Below, piece by piece: positions 1 through 8,810 of a stretch of 36,381 nt of DNA. The number at the start of each line of letters is the position of its first letter. Position 1 is the stretch's first letter. The translations under genes were made by a program, and so were the position numbers. The notes below the pieces were generated by a model. It saw nothing but the letters and a program-made list of their open reading frames with translations, made no database searches and was not told the origin of the DNA. Source of the DNA: Planctomycetota bacterium (GTDB lineage: Bacteria > Planctomycetota > Planctomycetia > Planctomycetales > Planctomycetaceae); assembly GCA_027618475.1 (NCBI GenBank), contig JAQCEJ010000052.1, forward strand, positions 1 to 36,381, given 5' to 3'.

Positions 1-62
1 ATAGCGCGCCGCCAGTTTCAACCGCCGCAACACTCCCCCCGCGCCGCCATTTTGGACCGCCG

Positions 63-1340
63 TCAACAACTGCGACTCGGAGGCTTGCGCGTCGAAATCC
101 CTTTGCCCATCGGCAGGTAGCGGTACGTGCGCGGGCTGGCAAAGACGGCTTCGGGCGACTGCACAGCCTCTGTCCAGCGGGCCATGCGCTGTTGCTGCTC
201 AGGAGTCGCCGTCGCTTTCCCGCCGAAGTGAATGTTGACGTTCCAGAACGAGATGCTGTCAGCCCCCCAAGTGTAGTAGTTGGCCGCCGCTCCGCGGGCT
301 TCAGATTCGTCGATCAACATGCTCTGGTAGCCATTGGCCCGGTTGGGATCTTGAGCAATCGGTCGATCGAGAATCATCGGCAGGCCGTTATAGATTGAGC
401 CGATCATGTTTCCCATCACCACGATCGTGTCGACGCCGGCCGGCTTAGTAAATCGCGTAAACTCGTCGACGGGAATCTGTGGATCGGTGTTATTCCACGT
501 TGAGATCACCACGTAATCAATCCAGCCGTTCTTGATCCACATTTCGACGTCGACTCCCGCCAGCCAACAGGCAGCGATCGATTCGGGGACGCGCACACCG
601 AGCGTCATCCGCTCACGTCCCTTCTTTCCCGCCGTCTCGTCTAGCATGGTACGAATGCGACCGAGAAATTCGGTCATCATCGGCGCCATTTCTCGGCCTT
701 GGTCGCGGGGAAAATGCTTGGCCCAGCGGACGAAATTGAGTTCTAACCCGTCGACGTCGTAGTTCTCGACGATTTCGGACATTATGGCCAGTCGATGGGC
801 ACGGACTTCCGGATGAGTGTAATCGAGAGCCGTCTCGTTTGTCCGTTCGTCCGGCTGCTCGATGACGAACTGCGGATTCTCGATCGCAAACATCGAACAG
901 AGCGGGATGTCGCGGTCGAGACGCGTGTGGTGCGTGTCGTTCATACGGATTTCAGCGAGCACTTCTTTTCCTTCACCGTGCATGAACTCAACCGCTAACG
1001 ACAGGACATCCGTTTGTTCGCGGCGTAGCCCACGAATACCGGGCGTCCAGCCTTTGTTGTAATCGTCTCCGAAACGATCGCCATAAACTTCACCGACTTT
1101 GGTTTCGTACGTACAGATATCGGGTGTCGCTGCGAGAACCACGAACGTCGTAAATGGCACCGCATGAGTTTCCTTGGCGAACCAAGCTTTGACGAAGTCA
1201 GAGGTATCTTCACTCGGCGCCTCCATCAGCACTTGAGCGTCGTCATTAAAGACAATACGCGGCGAACACTCTGCCTCTGGGACGGCCAGTCCGATCCAAA
1301 TGAGCGCAGCACATGTGGTCAAACAATAAGTGAGTTTCAT
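63..1340 (-). CDS. Secreted TIM-barrel, glycosyl hydrolase-like (family-10-like) protein
   Basis: About 425 residues. I start it at the ATG ending at 1340, which gives MKLTYC followed by a hydrophobic stretch of about 20 residues, a Sec signal peptide. A GGAG sits roughly 9 bases upstream. An in-frame start 39 bases further up would spoil the leader. The body reads like the glycosyl hydrolase-like TIM-barrel proteins common in planctomycetes: a beta strand then VEFMHGEGKEVLAEIRMND (loop with possible ligand residues), later NYDVDGLELNFVRW near residues 193-206, where strand-end Asp/Glu residues would face the active site, then LGVRVPES and WIDYVVISTWNN. The substrate is unknown, probably a polysaccharide outside the cytoplasm. 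The gene is complete and its downstream neighbour lies outside the window. Signal peptide and coding status are seen directly; the barrel family is inferred, with moderate certainty. Confidence 0.6.
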   Translation of the reverse strand: MKLTYCLTTCAALIWIGLAVPEAECSPRIVFNDDAQVLMEAPSEDTSDFVKAWFAKETHAVPFTTFVVLAATPDICTYETKVGEVYGDRFGDDYNKGWTPGIRGLRREQTDVLSLAVEFMHGEGKEVLAEIRMNDTHHTRLDRDIPLCSMFAIENPQFVIEQPDERTNETALDYTHPEVRAHRLAIMSEIVENYDVDGLELNFVRWAKHFPRDQGREMAPMMTEFLGRIRTMLDETAGKKGRERMTLGVRVPESIAACWLAGVDVEMWIKNGWIDYVVISTWNNTDPQIPVDEFTRFTKPAGVDTIVVMGNMIGSIYNGLPMILDRPIAQDPNRANGYQSMLIDESEARGAAANYYTWGADSISFWNVNIHFGGKATATPEQQQRMARWTEAVQSPEAVFASPRTYRYLPMGKGISTRKPPSRSC

Positions 1341-1798
1341 GGTATTAACTCCGGAAAAGAGTGGAGTGGATGGGATCAAGGCATATTGTGGTAAAAACGG
1401 TCGTCAGATGCCACTTAGCGAAAATTCCACTGTGCACGTCCGCTCCTGATTGTTCACGATTGACTGCCTGTGCCCACGCCTCCCATGAATCGGCATCTTT
1501 TTTGTCAAATGCACGTGTTGCGGCTGCTGCCAATAGAACGGAGATCCTTCGCTACAATTGTAATGTCGTTACTCATTATTGTTGGCCGGTTGTACCGCCA
1601 CACCTACCTCCGGCTCACCTCGCACTCTATGCTCTGCGAATTCTATTACCACGCTTCATTGCAGAGACCGAGTGCTCAGGTTGACATGATAAGGCATAGC
1701 TCCCGAATTCATTGGTGCCTCGGCTCTGCGAGCCGTGAAATATGAAGTGGGGGAGAAGTGATGGCTTCGAAGGCATCCTCATAACGCTCCTTCGGAAA

Positions 1799-1850
1799 TT
1801 CGGTCATTCGGATTTGATTCGTCATTCGGATCTCGACATTCGACATTCCG
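1799..1850. repeat. Short imperfect tandem repeat (18-bp spacing)
   Basis: The 11-mer GTCATTCGGAT occurs at 1803-1813 and again at 1821-1831, followed by degenerate copies of CGACATTC. The unit resembles the ATTCG-rich non-coding repeats often seen between genes in planctomycetes and related phyla. It abuts the dispersed repeat at 1858-1902. Confidence 0.55.
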
Positions 1851-1857
1851 GAGAAAG

Positions 1858-1902
1858 GCACTCTCATCCGGCCTGCGGCCACCTTCTCCCCGAGAGAGAA
1901 GG
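1858..1902 (-). repeat. Dispersed intergenic repeat, copy A
   Basis: On the minus strand it reads CCTTCTCTC, GGGGAGAAGG, GCCGCAGGCC, then GGATGAGAG. Two plus-strand stretches at 8480-8519 and 8645-8692 have the same order of elements: a C/T-rich arm, a GGAG-rich arm, a CCGC core and a GATGAG end. All three are intergenic. This looks like a REP-like element in diverged copies. The similarity was judged by eye. Confidence 0.5.
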
Positions 1903-2669
1903 AAATTTTGAAAGGCGCAAACACGATTGGGTTGCGCGCAACGTTTTTCAAACCATTTTGTGTCGGCGCGATCGTTCAAAAAACATCGATGTTTATGAAT
2001 ATGCAAAACCGTGTCGAAAGCGCGCATTTTTGGCGAAAAACGCGTGCGAAAGGCGCGCGAGATAGTCGTGAGACGAAATTTCGATCGCATTTATGCCCCT
2101 TTTTGCATTCTGAAACAACGATGCACGAGAGCGCAACGGCGAGGGGTAAAGGCCTGAAATTTCTCGGTTTTTCAGCGCCTGGCGCAACGTGCTCGGGGAT
2201 GATGCCAGGGTGACGAACGGCGAGACGATGAATCGCCTGTGCGGAATGAGCCACTCGACAACATCCGCAACATTCTTGGCGATTGAGCATCGCAGTACAG
2301 GTTCCCTCCTGGATCCCGCGTCTGCTCCCCAAACCGATCGCGGAATCAGGCTTGAAGTCTCCTTGCGAAACAGCCTTCAAGGCGAATTCCAGACCACCTC
2401 GTTCAGGAATTGACAAGCTTCAAGGCAATGTGAGTCGTTATGATGTCATACCACATTGAAGGAACTACATAGCACCTCAGGAATTTGAAAATAGTTCACA
2501 GTAAGAGTTTCATTTTTCAGTCTGCCTAACCGCCATGTGTATTCAATATGATTACATTGGGGGTTTGTGGTGCTGTGTTCGATATATGGTTGTAATATGT
2601 TATAATAAATGTGTTTATGTGAAATAAATATGTTTGTTCGAGATGGGAATCTTGTTTGCATCGTCGGTG

Positions 2670-2685
2670 TGGCACGGAAATAGCA
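2670..2685 (+). promoter_or_regulatory. Candidate sigma-54 (-24/-12) promoter
   Basis: TGGCACG at 2670-2676 is followed by TAGCA at 2681-2685. The GG and GC dinucleotides are exactly 10 bases apart, as in the consensus TGGCACG-N4-TTGCW, with one mismatch (TAGC for TTGC). Transcription would start near 2696, about 84 bases before the protease start codon. A sigma-54 activator is encoded at 28082-29137, so the regulator class exists in this genome. It is a single match and unproven. Confidence 0.45.
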
Positions 2686-2779
2686 ACTGTGTGTAGTCGT
2701 AGTGAGTTGGTAAGTTCGAAATGATATCGAATCGTGCTGCCGGGTGTGATTCCGTCAGCCATCACAAAAGGAGAAAGCC

Positions 2780-4477
2780 ATGACTAGGATGTCAACCAAA
2801 ACCGCGAAGTCTGCGAACGTCATCACGAACAACAAATCGGCACTTTTGAAGGCCGTGCTCACCTTGGGTTGCCTTGTGAACTCGTTGTCTCCCTTGATCG
2901 CCGGCGAGTGGAGCCCTTCGGTCATCGAGTCGAATCCGTCGTCGCACAAGATGCCTTTGGCCGATTACGTGAAGCCTGCCGGCAATCTGTTCGATTTGAA
3001 AATGGAATGGGATTCGGTCTCTCACTCCTACGAACATACGGCGTATGCCGAACCTTCGATGGCTGAGAAACTGACTTATCGTTATTCCGATCCGACGTTT
3101 GTTCGGTTTGTGAATTCGGCCGACGTCAATAGCACATATGGTTTGTATAGCGAAATCAACAGGCTGATTGATGAACGGCACGTCAAACCGAAACCCTACG
3201 ATGAACGGGTGAAAAAGGCTGTCGCGAATCTGATCACAGCCATGGACCTCCCCGTTTTCTGGAAAGTCAATGGACGCACACCTTCGAAGTCGAATCTCGA
3301 ATCGATGAAGTCGATGTTGAACAATATTCTGGATGAAGAAGCGGCTCATAGTCTGAATCAGGCCCATCAGGTGTTGAACTGGGTCGTCAGCAATGCATCT
3401 GATCGCGTCGGCCTGAAACCTCAGTTGACCGTACTTGAATTCGTGTATGGTGCTGTCGAATCGATGGACCGTTTCTCGGGCATTACCTTGCCGAACATCG
3501 CGACGGGTGAACCCCGCGTAGGTCTGGAAGAAAATGTGGTGGGAATCGGCGTCGAAATCGAAACCGTCGATGAAGGTGTGCAAGTGTTGAAAGTATTGAA
3601 GGGGGGACCGGCGATGGATGCCGGCCTGAAGAAGGGAGACATTGTCCGCAAAATTGACGGTTCATCGATTGCCGGAATGCCGATCAGTGAGGTGGCCGGA
3701 CTGATTGTCGGTCGAGCCGGTACCAGACTGAACGTGGAACTGGTTCGAGACGGCAGCAGCATGACACGAACGATGACACGTCGGTCGGTGGCGATCCCCA
3801 ACGTGTCGGAAGCGACGATGATCGACCCGATCGGCAAGGTCGGTTATTTTAAGCTCGAACGGTTTGCCGAATCGTCACGCAAGGAATTGGAAGATGCCAT
3901 GTGGACTCTGTATCGACAGAACATGGCGTCGATGATCCTCGATCTGCGCGGTAACCCCGGTGGACTGCTGACGTCGGCAATTTCGATTTCGGACATGTTC
4001 GTCCCTTGCGGAACCATCGTCTCGACCAAAGGACGTAATACCGTAGACAATTCTATGACCTCGGCGACGTTTGCACGAACCTGGAATCTCCCTTTGGTCG
4101 TGCTCGTCGACAACAATAGTGCCAGTGCAAGTGAAATCGTGGCCGCCGCGATTCAGGAGAATGGACGTGGAGTGATCGTGGGTACGAAATCATACGGCAA
4201 AGGGACCGTGCAGTCTCACTTTGATTTGCGAAGTATGAATGCCACGGTCCGGCTCACGACTGCTAATTTCTACGCCCCATCGGGACGAGTGATGGCGGAT
4301 GCCGGTGTGACTCCCGACGTGATGGTAAATGATTCTTCGGCAGATGCGAGCAACGCTACTGATGACGCTGCCTTGGCGCGAGCCATTGAGATTGTCAAAG
4401 GGAATAAGGCGGCACAATTGGCCAGCTCGGCTAACAAGTGCAACGCCAAATTGAGTTACAAAGAACTTGGCGTTTAA
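2780..4477 (+). CDS. Exported S41-family C-terminal processing protease (CtpA-type, PDZ domain)
   Basis: A 565-residue serine protease of the CtpA/Prc group. The start has a strong ribosome site (AAAGGAG, 7-10 bases upstream). Residues 1-41 form a long signal peptide ending near LIAG, so it acts outside the cytoplasm. Residues about 45-225 are a lineage-specific helical region I do not recognise. A PDZ domain spans about 247-325 (GIGVEIET, GGPAMDAGLKKGDIVRKIDG). The protease core follows with ILDLRGNPGGLL at 386-397. The catalytic pair is Ser449 in NNSASASEI and Lys474 in SYGKGTVQ; their 25-residue spacing matches E. coli Prc and algal D1 protease. It stands alone, behind a long leader with a possible sigma-54 promoter and followed by a hairpin. 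Family members trim C-termini of exported proteins; the target here is unknown. Confidence 0.93.
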   Translation: MTRMSTKTAKSANVITNNKSALLKAVLTLGCLVNSLSPLIAGEWSPSVIESNPSSHKMPLADYVKPAGNLFDLKMEWDSVSHSYEHTAYAEPSMAEKLTYRYSDPTFVRFVNSADVNSTYGLYSEINRLIDERHVKPKPYDERVKKAVANLITAMDLPVFWKVNGRTPSKSNLESMKSMLNNILDEEAAHSLNQAHQVLNWVVSNASDRVGLKPQLTVLEFVYGAVESMDRFSGITLPNIATGEPRVGLEENVVGIGVEIETVDEGVQVLKVLKGGPAMDAGLKKGDIVRKIDGSSIAGMPISEVAGLIVGRAGTRLNVELVRDGSSMTRTMTRRSVAIPNVSEATMIDPIGKVGYFKLERFAESSRKELEDAMWTLYRQNMASMILDLRGNPGGLLTSAISISDMFVPCGTIVSTKGRNTVDNSMTSATFARTWNLPLVVLVDNNSASASEIVAAAIQENGRGVIVGTKSYGKGTVQSHFDLRSMNATVRLTTANFYAPSGRVMADAGVTPDVMVNDSSADASNATDDAALARAIEIVKGNKAAQLASSANKCNAKLSYKELGV

Positions 4478-4578
4478 CGTGACTTAAAAATAAATGACGA
4501 AACAGAAGAGGTTGAAAATGAGAACAATAACCCTTTATACCGCATGAGAACGCATGATGTTCTGTTTACAAAATCGAC

Positions 4579-4604
4579 AGGCGGCCGGATTGTTCCAGCC
4601 GCCT
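4579..4604. terminator. Hairpin between converging genes, possible bidirectional terminator
   Basis: AGGCGGC at 4579-4585 pairs perfectly with GCCGCCT at 4598-4604 around a 12-base loop whose edges can pair further. It lies about 100 bases after the protease gene and just after the end of the minus-strand flavin reductase gene. The T-tracts on both sides are weak, so the terminator role is inferred. Confidence 0.5.
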
Positions 4605-4633
4605 ATCGTCATTCTTTGATCAAGGTTAGAGAT

Positions 4634-5110
4634 TTAGTCGGTCACGATGTTTCGATATTTTCCTTGAAAATAGAGCAGAGGATTTCCGATTCCCGCGCCG
4701 CCGGCGACGATTTCGCCGACAAAAATGTCGTGGTCGCCTCCTGGCATTACATGGGTGACCTGACAGTCGACATAACCGAGGGTGTCGGCCAAAATCGGCG
4801 AACCTGTGATTGCCGACGTATATTTTAAGTCGGAGAAGTCTTTCGGCCCCGATTTGGCAAACCGATCTGATAGCGGTTGTTGTTCCTGGGTCAGGATGTT
4901 TACGGCAAAGCAGCGATTCTCCATGATACTTTTGTGCGACGCCGCTCGTCGATCGACGGCGACGATCACGAGTGGCGGATCAAGCGACAGCGACGTGAGG
5001 GCGTTGGCCGTCAATCCATTATGCTTCTGGCCATCGGAGGTTGTGACAACCGTTACTCCGGTTGCGAACATTCCCATGATTTTTCGTTGTTCCACCGGAT
5101 CAAACGCCAT
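4634..5110 (-). CDS. Flavin reductase-like, FMN-binding split-barrel protein
   Basis: 158 residues, the usual size for the flavin reductase domain family (DIM6/NTAB, HpaC-like). Recognisable pieces in order are FATGVTVVTT near residue 16, NGLTANALTSLSLDPPLVIVAVD around 31-53 (the flavin phosphate-binding region), FAVNILTQEQQ around 68-78, and GDHDIFVGEIVAG near 124-136, matching the family's DH-x-x-x-x-GEV motif. Such proteins bind FMN or FAD and reduce it with NAD(P)H for a partner oxygenase, or act as flavin-dependent oxidoreductases. No partner monooxygenase is adjacent, so the role is open. The start has a good upstream AGAAAGGA. Cytosolic, with no signal peptide. Confidence 0.85.
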   Translation of the reverse strand: MAFDPVEQRKIMGMFATGVTVVTTSDGQKHNGLTANALTSLSLDPPLVIVAVDRRAASHKSIMENRCFAVNILTQEQQPLSDRFAKSGPKDFSDLKYTSAITGSPILADTLGYVDCQVTHVMPGGDHDIFVGEIVAGGAGIGNPLLYFQGKYRNIVTD

Positions 5111-5246
5111 GATTTATCCTTTCTCCGTTCGGACGTCTTGCGAGGTTTTCGTAGTCCATGCTGCACACAGAATAACGAATCGAACAGATGTCGGAAATCG
5201 TGCGTTAAGAAATCATGCGTCAACCAGCGAACGTCGCGATCGGCAA

Positions 5247-5948
5247 CTATTGCTGACCGGTCAATTGCGAACGGAGTCGGGGCCAGATGGCCACCGCTTC
5301 AAAGCCTTGCAGTCCGAAACAATGCCAGAGTATATCGAGGGTATCATTTACATTTGCAGCGCGGACCGATTCTCGGAGTTTTCGGGCTTGTTGCAGAAAG
5401 TTTTCATCCGATTGCATTCGCCGATGAAACCATTCCGTACATTTCCGGGCTCTTTCCATCGGCAAGTCGAGAAGTAACGAGAGCACTTGGGCTGCTGCGG
5501 TGATGTTCCCGACCATGATTTTCTGGGCAAAATCACCAAAGGTCGGCAATGTTGCGGAAGTTAAGGTATCGTCGTCAACATCATTCGACGGTGTGTGAGC
5601 ACGATCGGGTAGCATTTGCGCGAAGGCGTGATCTGTCTCTGACAGTCCCACCATCGTTGTATGAACCTCTACGTCGGGTTCAGGATATTCGATGGGGGCG
5701 TGGAGTGTCGACGACGCGGCAATTCCTATCGATGATTCAGGCGCAGGGAGCAGATTCAACATGTTCTGAACGTGCTGAAGTTGAGTGCCGCATTGCTCGT
5801 AGACCTGTTCGATCTCGTTCGAATACGATTCCCCCGCGGCATCATCCAGGATTTCGTCAGACGAATCAAGGATTCGTTCGACGAGGCGTTTCGCGAGAAT
5901 CTCACGAGCCTGTTTCAGAATCTGATAAGCCTGTTCTTGCGGGGGCAT
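5247..5948 (-). CDS. Unknown acidic cytosolic protein
   Basis: 233 residues that I do not recognise. The N-terminal 55 residues are charged and likely helical (QILKQAREILAKRLVERIL, then DSSDEILDDAAGE). The middle (about 75-145) is low in hydrophobics and probably disordered. The last 85 residues look folded (TFGDFAQKIMVGNITAAAQVLSLLLDLPMERA, then RRMQSDENFLQQA). The C-terminal part describes loss or grouping of helices but matches no motif known to me. No signal peptide or membrane span. AGGA lies about 9 bases before the start. It has coding-like codon use and is not overlapped by a better frame. It sits between the flavin reductase and dehydratase genes with gaps of more than 130 bases, so an operon is not evident. 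Confidence 0.7.
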   Translation of the reverse strand: MPPQEQAYQILKQAREILAKRLVERILDSSDEILDDAAGESYSNEIEQVYEQCGTQLQHVQNMLNLLPAPESSIGIAASSTLHAPIEYPEPDVEVHTTMVGLSETDHAFAQMLPDRAHTPSNDVDDDTLTSATLPTFGDFAQKIMVGNITAAAQVLSLLLDLPMERARKCTEWFHRRMQSDENFLQQARKLRESVRAANVNDTLDILWHCFGLQGFEAVAIWPRLRSQLTGQQ

Positions 5949-6291
5949 AACGGTATCCTAACACGACAAATGTATTGAACTGTTTTCTGCCCGGTTGGCC
6001 GCGGAACGAATGTCGAATTCTTTCTGAGAACCGCGTCGTCCCAACAGTAGTAAAACGGTTTGTCGCGTCAATCGCGTTCAGTGACTCTTCTATGTCGAGG
6101 AGAATCGATATCGAGTGCCATGCCAACACCATCGACCACGCACTCTGCTTTCGATCATAAATAGGAAGGAGTGAGATATGGGAGCGCAAACTCAGCTCCA
6201 TTGACTCTTAGAACCGAGTCCGTCCGATCATGACGATTTTGCGGGCAAGAACGGCGGACGTTCGCTCAGTGACCGGAGACGATCGTTTGCA
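5949..6291. other. Gap without a supported gene
   Basis: About 340 bases between two minus-strand genes. I see no convincing frame, RNA gene or repeat. It must contain the promoter of the 233-residue unknown protein and the end of the dehydratase transcript. Confidence 0.5.
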
Positions 6292-7854
6292 TCACAGAGT
6301 CGGACCGATCGACCACGGAGCGAATTCGTCGTCACCGATGTTTTGCCGCTCGCTCTTCGTTTTTTCGCCGCTCGCAACCGAGATGATCTTCTCGAAAATC
6401 TCGCGACCGACATCGTCGACCGAGGCACCTTCAAGAATCTGTCCGGCATTGATGTCCATGTCGTCGATCATGCGCTCGTACATCGGTGTATTGGTCGCAA
6501 TCTTGATACTCGGGACCGGTTTACAGCCGAAGCAACTGCCGCGACCCGTCGTGAAGACGACGACGTTTGCCCCTCCGGCGACCATACCGGTGACAGAGAC
6601 CGGGTCGTAACCGGGAGTATCCATCACGACGAACCCTTTCTCGGTGATCGGTTCGGCGAATTTGTAAACGGCCTTCAACGCAGTGCTTCCTCCCTTTGCA
6701 ATCGCCCCAAGCGACTTTTCGTAGATCGTCGTCAATCCCCCTTTTTTGTTGCCAACAGAGGGATTGTTGTCGATCTTCACACCGAAAAATCCGGTGTATC
6801 GTTCCCACCATTTGATGCGTTCGATCAGTTTCTCGCCGACTTCGCGAGAAATTGCTCGACGGGTGAGGAGATGCTCGCCGCCGTAGATTTCGGGTGTCTC
6901 GGCAAGACATGAAGTCGCACCATGGGCGACCAGCAAATCGCTGGCGATTCCCAATGCCGGGTTGGCGGTGACCCCGCTGTTGCCGTCGCTACCGCCGCAT
7001 TCCGTTCCGAGTAGAATCTCCGAGACCGGAATCGGAACGCGTTCGACCTGGTTGGCCGAGGGAAGCAGCTCCCTGAGTGCTGCGCTCGCACGTGCGACGG
7101 TTTTTTGAATTCCCCCTTCATCCTGAATATTCATGATCAATGGCTGCGACGTCTGTTCTTTCAATCCGGGCATGTTCAATTGCACGAGGTGCTGAGTATC
7201 GGCGAGGTAAGATGCCTGTCCCGTTTCGCAGCCGAGGCCGATGACAATGTAGGCGCCGATGTTGGGATGTTTGGCGAATCCTCCAAGCGTGCGCGAGAGC
7301 TGCTCGTGGTCTTCGCCACCGTATTGAAACGCACATCCTCCTTTATGAGTGATCGGAAGAATGCCGTCGATGTTCGGAAAGTCTGCAAGGATCGACGAGT
7401 CGATCTGCCGAGCGACCAGTCGCGACGTCGCCGCCGAACAGTTGACCGTGCTGATTATGGCAACATAGTTGCGAGTCGCTGCTTTTCCGTTCGGTCGGCG
7501 GTACCCCATAAACGTTCGCCCCTCGATCAACTGGGGAGCCGGCGGAACAGCGGAAGAGAAAGCATAGTCGAGGTTGAGATCGCCGGCGGAAAGATTATGA
7601 CTGTGAATCCAGTCACCGGGCTCAATCGGTTCCGATGCAAAACCGATCAACTGTCCATACTTGCGTACTGGTTGACCGACTTCAATTCTGTTGAGTGCGA
7701 CTTTATGCCCCAGATCGATGGCATCGCGCGTCGGAATAGGAGCCGATATCCCTTCGACGACAATCGGCGTTCCTTTAGGGACGTTCTGCTTGGCCAAAGC
7801 GATATTGTCTTCAGAATGCAGTCGTAAAAATGGTTGACCGTTACTGGCGATCAT
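6292..7854 (-). CDS. UxaA/GarD-family sugar-acid dehydratase (altronate dehydratase-like)
   Basis: 520 residues with the full two-part architecture: an N-terminal SAF domain (about 10-90, with DLGHKVAL at 47-54) and a large C-terminal UxaA catalytic domain. Family signatures include STVNCSAATSR near 136, THKGGCAFQYGGEDHEQL around 169-186, LLGTECGGSDGNSG at 281-294 and GRGSCFGCKPVPSIKIATN near 437-454. These enzymes remove water from hexonic or hexaric acids (altronate, galactarate) to give 2-keto-3-deoxy products, using a divalent metal. Length and motifs look intact. No uxaB, uxaC, kdgK or kdgA is nearby, so the substrate cannot be set from context. AGAAAG lies upstream of the ATG. Cytosolic. 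Confidence 0.9.
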   Translation of the reverse strand: MIASNGQPFLRLHSEDNIALAKQNVPKGTPIVVEGISAPIPTRDAIDLGHKVALNRIEVGQPVRKYGQLIGFASEPIEPGDWIHSHNLSAGDLNLDYAFSSAVPPAPQLIEGRTFMGYRRPNGKAATRNYVAIISTVNCSAATSRLVARQIDSSILADFPNIDGILPITHKGGCAFQYGGEDHEQLSRTLGGFAKHPNIGAYIVIGLGCETGQASYLADTQHLVQLNMPGLKEQTSQPLIMNIQDEGGIQKTVARASAALRELLPSANQVERVPIPVSEILLGTECGGSDGNSGVTANPALGIASDLLVAHGATSCLAETPEIYGGEHLLTRRAISREVGEKLIERIKWWERYTGFFGVKIDNNPSVGNKKGGLTTIYEKSLGAIAKGGSTALKAVYKFAEPITEKGFVVMDTPGYDPVSVTGMVAGGANVVVFTTGRGSCFGCKPVPSIKIATNTPMYERMIDDMDINAGQILEGASVDDVGREIFEKIISVASGEKTKSERQNIGDDEFAPWSIGPTL

Positions 7855-7939
7855 GGTGGACTTTCTCGCAGTTCAGTGAATGAGATTCGATCGAGTTGAA
7901 TTCCTGAAAATTCGTAACCGTGGTCGCGATGCCAAAACA

Positions 7940-8419
7940 TTATTGACGTTTCAGCATTGCGTTTCGCATTTCTCGTGTATCGTCCTTCTTTTTCAGTGAT
8001 TCGCGTTTGTCGAGTAGTTTTTTCCCCTTGGCGATCGCCACGTTGACTTTGACGAGACCTTTGGAAAAATAGACTGAAAGCGGGATCATCGTCAGGCCCT
8101 TGTGACCAGCTTCTTCAGCGAATTTGTGCAACTCGCGTTTGCGCAGCAGCAGTTTTCTCGGCCGCTTGGGCTCATGGTTCAGATAGGTTGCTTGGGGATA
8201 AATCGGAATGTCGCTTCCGACGAGCCAGAGTTCATTATCACGGATACGAGCAAAGGCTTCGTCGATCGACATCTTACCATTGCGCAGGCTTTTCACCTCG
8301 CTGCCTCGCAGCGCGATACCGCATTCAAGTTGATCGAGAATCTCGTAATCGTGAAACGCTTTGCGATTCTTGCAAATCGTCTTCGAATTCGGATCGTCGT
8401 TGTTCTTCTTTTTTGCCAT
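7940..8419 (-). CDS. smpB: SsrA-binding protein SmpB
   Basis: 159 residues from the ATG ending at 8419; a TTG two codons upstream is less likely because MAKKK is the common N-terminus. It binds tmRNA and brings it to stalled ribosomes for trans-translation. Diagnostic stretches are KAFHDYEILDQLECGIAL, GSEVKSLRNGKMSIDEAFA, the PKRPRKLLLRKREL segment, GLTMIPLSVYFSKGLVKVNVA, and the basic tail with KGKKLLDKRESLKKKD. The tail is disordered until it enters the decoding site. Length is typical of the family. Its partner ssrA was not seen in this window. It lies 85 bases downstream of nothing on its own strand and is followed by the dehydratase. Confidence 0.97.
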   Translation of the reverse strand: MAKKKNNDDPNSKTICKNRKAFHDYEILDQLECGIALRGSEVKSLRNGKMSIDEAFARIRDNELWLVGSDIPIYPQATYLNHEPKRPRKLLLRKRELHKFAEEAGHKGLTMIPLSVYFSKGLVKVNVAIAKGKKLLDKRESLKKKDDTREMRNAMLKRQ

Positions 8420-8479
8420 AATCAAATTTGTAACGATTCGGAGTCGGGAAGCAAAGCCCGTAGGGTGTCTCGAATTTCA

Positions 8480-8519
8480 CCTCTCTCCCAAGTAGAAGGG
8501 AGCCGCGGGACTGATGAGG
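8480..8519 (+). repeat. Dispersed intergenic repeat, copy B
   Basis: Reads CCTCTCTCCCAAG, AGAAGGGAGCCGC, then CTGATGAGG, in the same element order as the copies at 1858-1902 (minus) and 8645-8692. Very similar to copy A in its CCGC core and GATGAG end. Confidence 0.5.
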
Positions 8520-8644
8520 CTACTGTTTAAAGGAGAACAACCAGTCAAACGGTCAATGCGATGATCGAGGACGCTGAACCGCGATAGTTTGTTGAACACC
8601 GTTAACACCGCCCTGTATCAGCGTTTTTCTGAGTTTTTCAGAAT

Positions 8645-8692
8645 CCCTAACCCTGCTGGAGAGGGTTGCCGCGTAACAGCTGGGATGAGGGG
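8645..8692 (+). repeat. Dispersed intergenic repeat, copy C
   Basis: Reads CCCTAACCCTGCTGGAGAGG, TTGCCGCG, then GGGATGAGGGG. It is the most diverged of the three copies and has an insertion between the CCGC core and the GATGAGG end. Confidence 0.45.
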
Positions 8693-8810
8693 AAACCAAG
8701 GCGATTGATGGTGTGTAATTACGGATCGTCATTTTAGTCTGTCGTCTAACCAGAATGTTACGCATCTAATCTCTCGCTCATTGAGATGTTTTTCCCGTTC
8801 GCCTCGCCTA

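Larger units (their letters stand above)
1341..2779. other. 1.4 kb gap without a supported gene
   Basis: No reading frame here has the composition or start context of the surrounding genes. The stretch holds an imperfect tandem repeat near 1799-1850, a copy of a dispersed repeat at 1858-1902, a very AT-rich part around 2430-2650, and a candidate sigma-54 promoter at 2670-2685 just before the protease gene. The portion 2190-2416 read on the minus strand is Cys/Arg-rich and unconvincing as protein. Confidence 0.6.

Noticed and set aside
1799-1850. ATTCG repeats as a CRISPR array
   Set aside because: The units are only 11 bases at 18-base spacing with no uniform spacers and no cas gene nearby.
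1976-2416. 146-codon minus-strand frame rich in Cys and Arg
   Set aside because: No usable start context, composition unlike the neighbours and no family resemblance. It is kept only as a note within the non-coding stretch.
2792-3583. 263-codon minus-strand frame inside the protease gene
   Set aside because: The plus strand encodes signal peptide, PDZ and S41 motifs. The antisense frame has no ribosome site or motif.
4518-4547. Nine-codon frame after an AGAGG-like site downstream of the protease gene
   Set aside because: Too short to support, with no sign of conservation or of a regulatory leader role.
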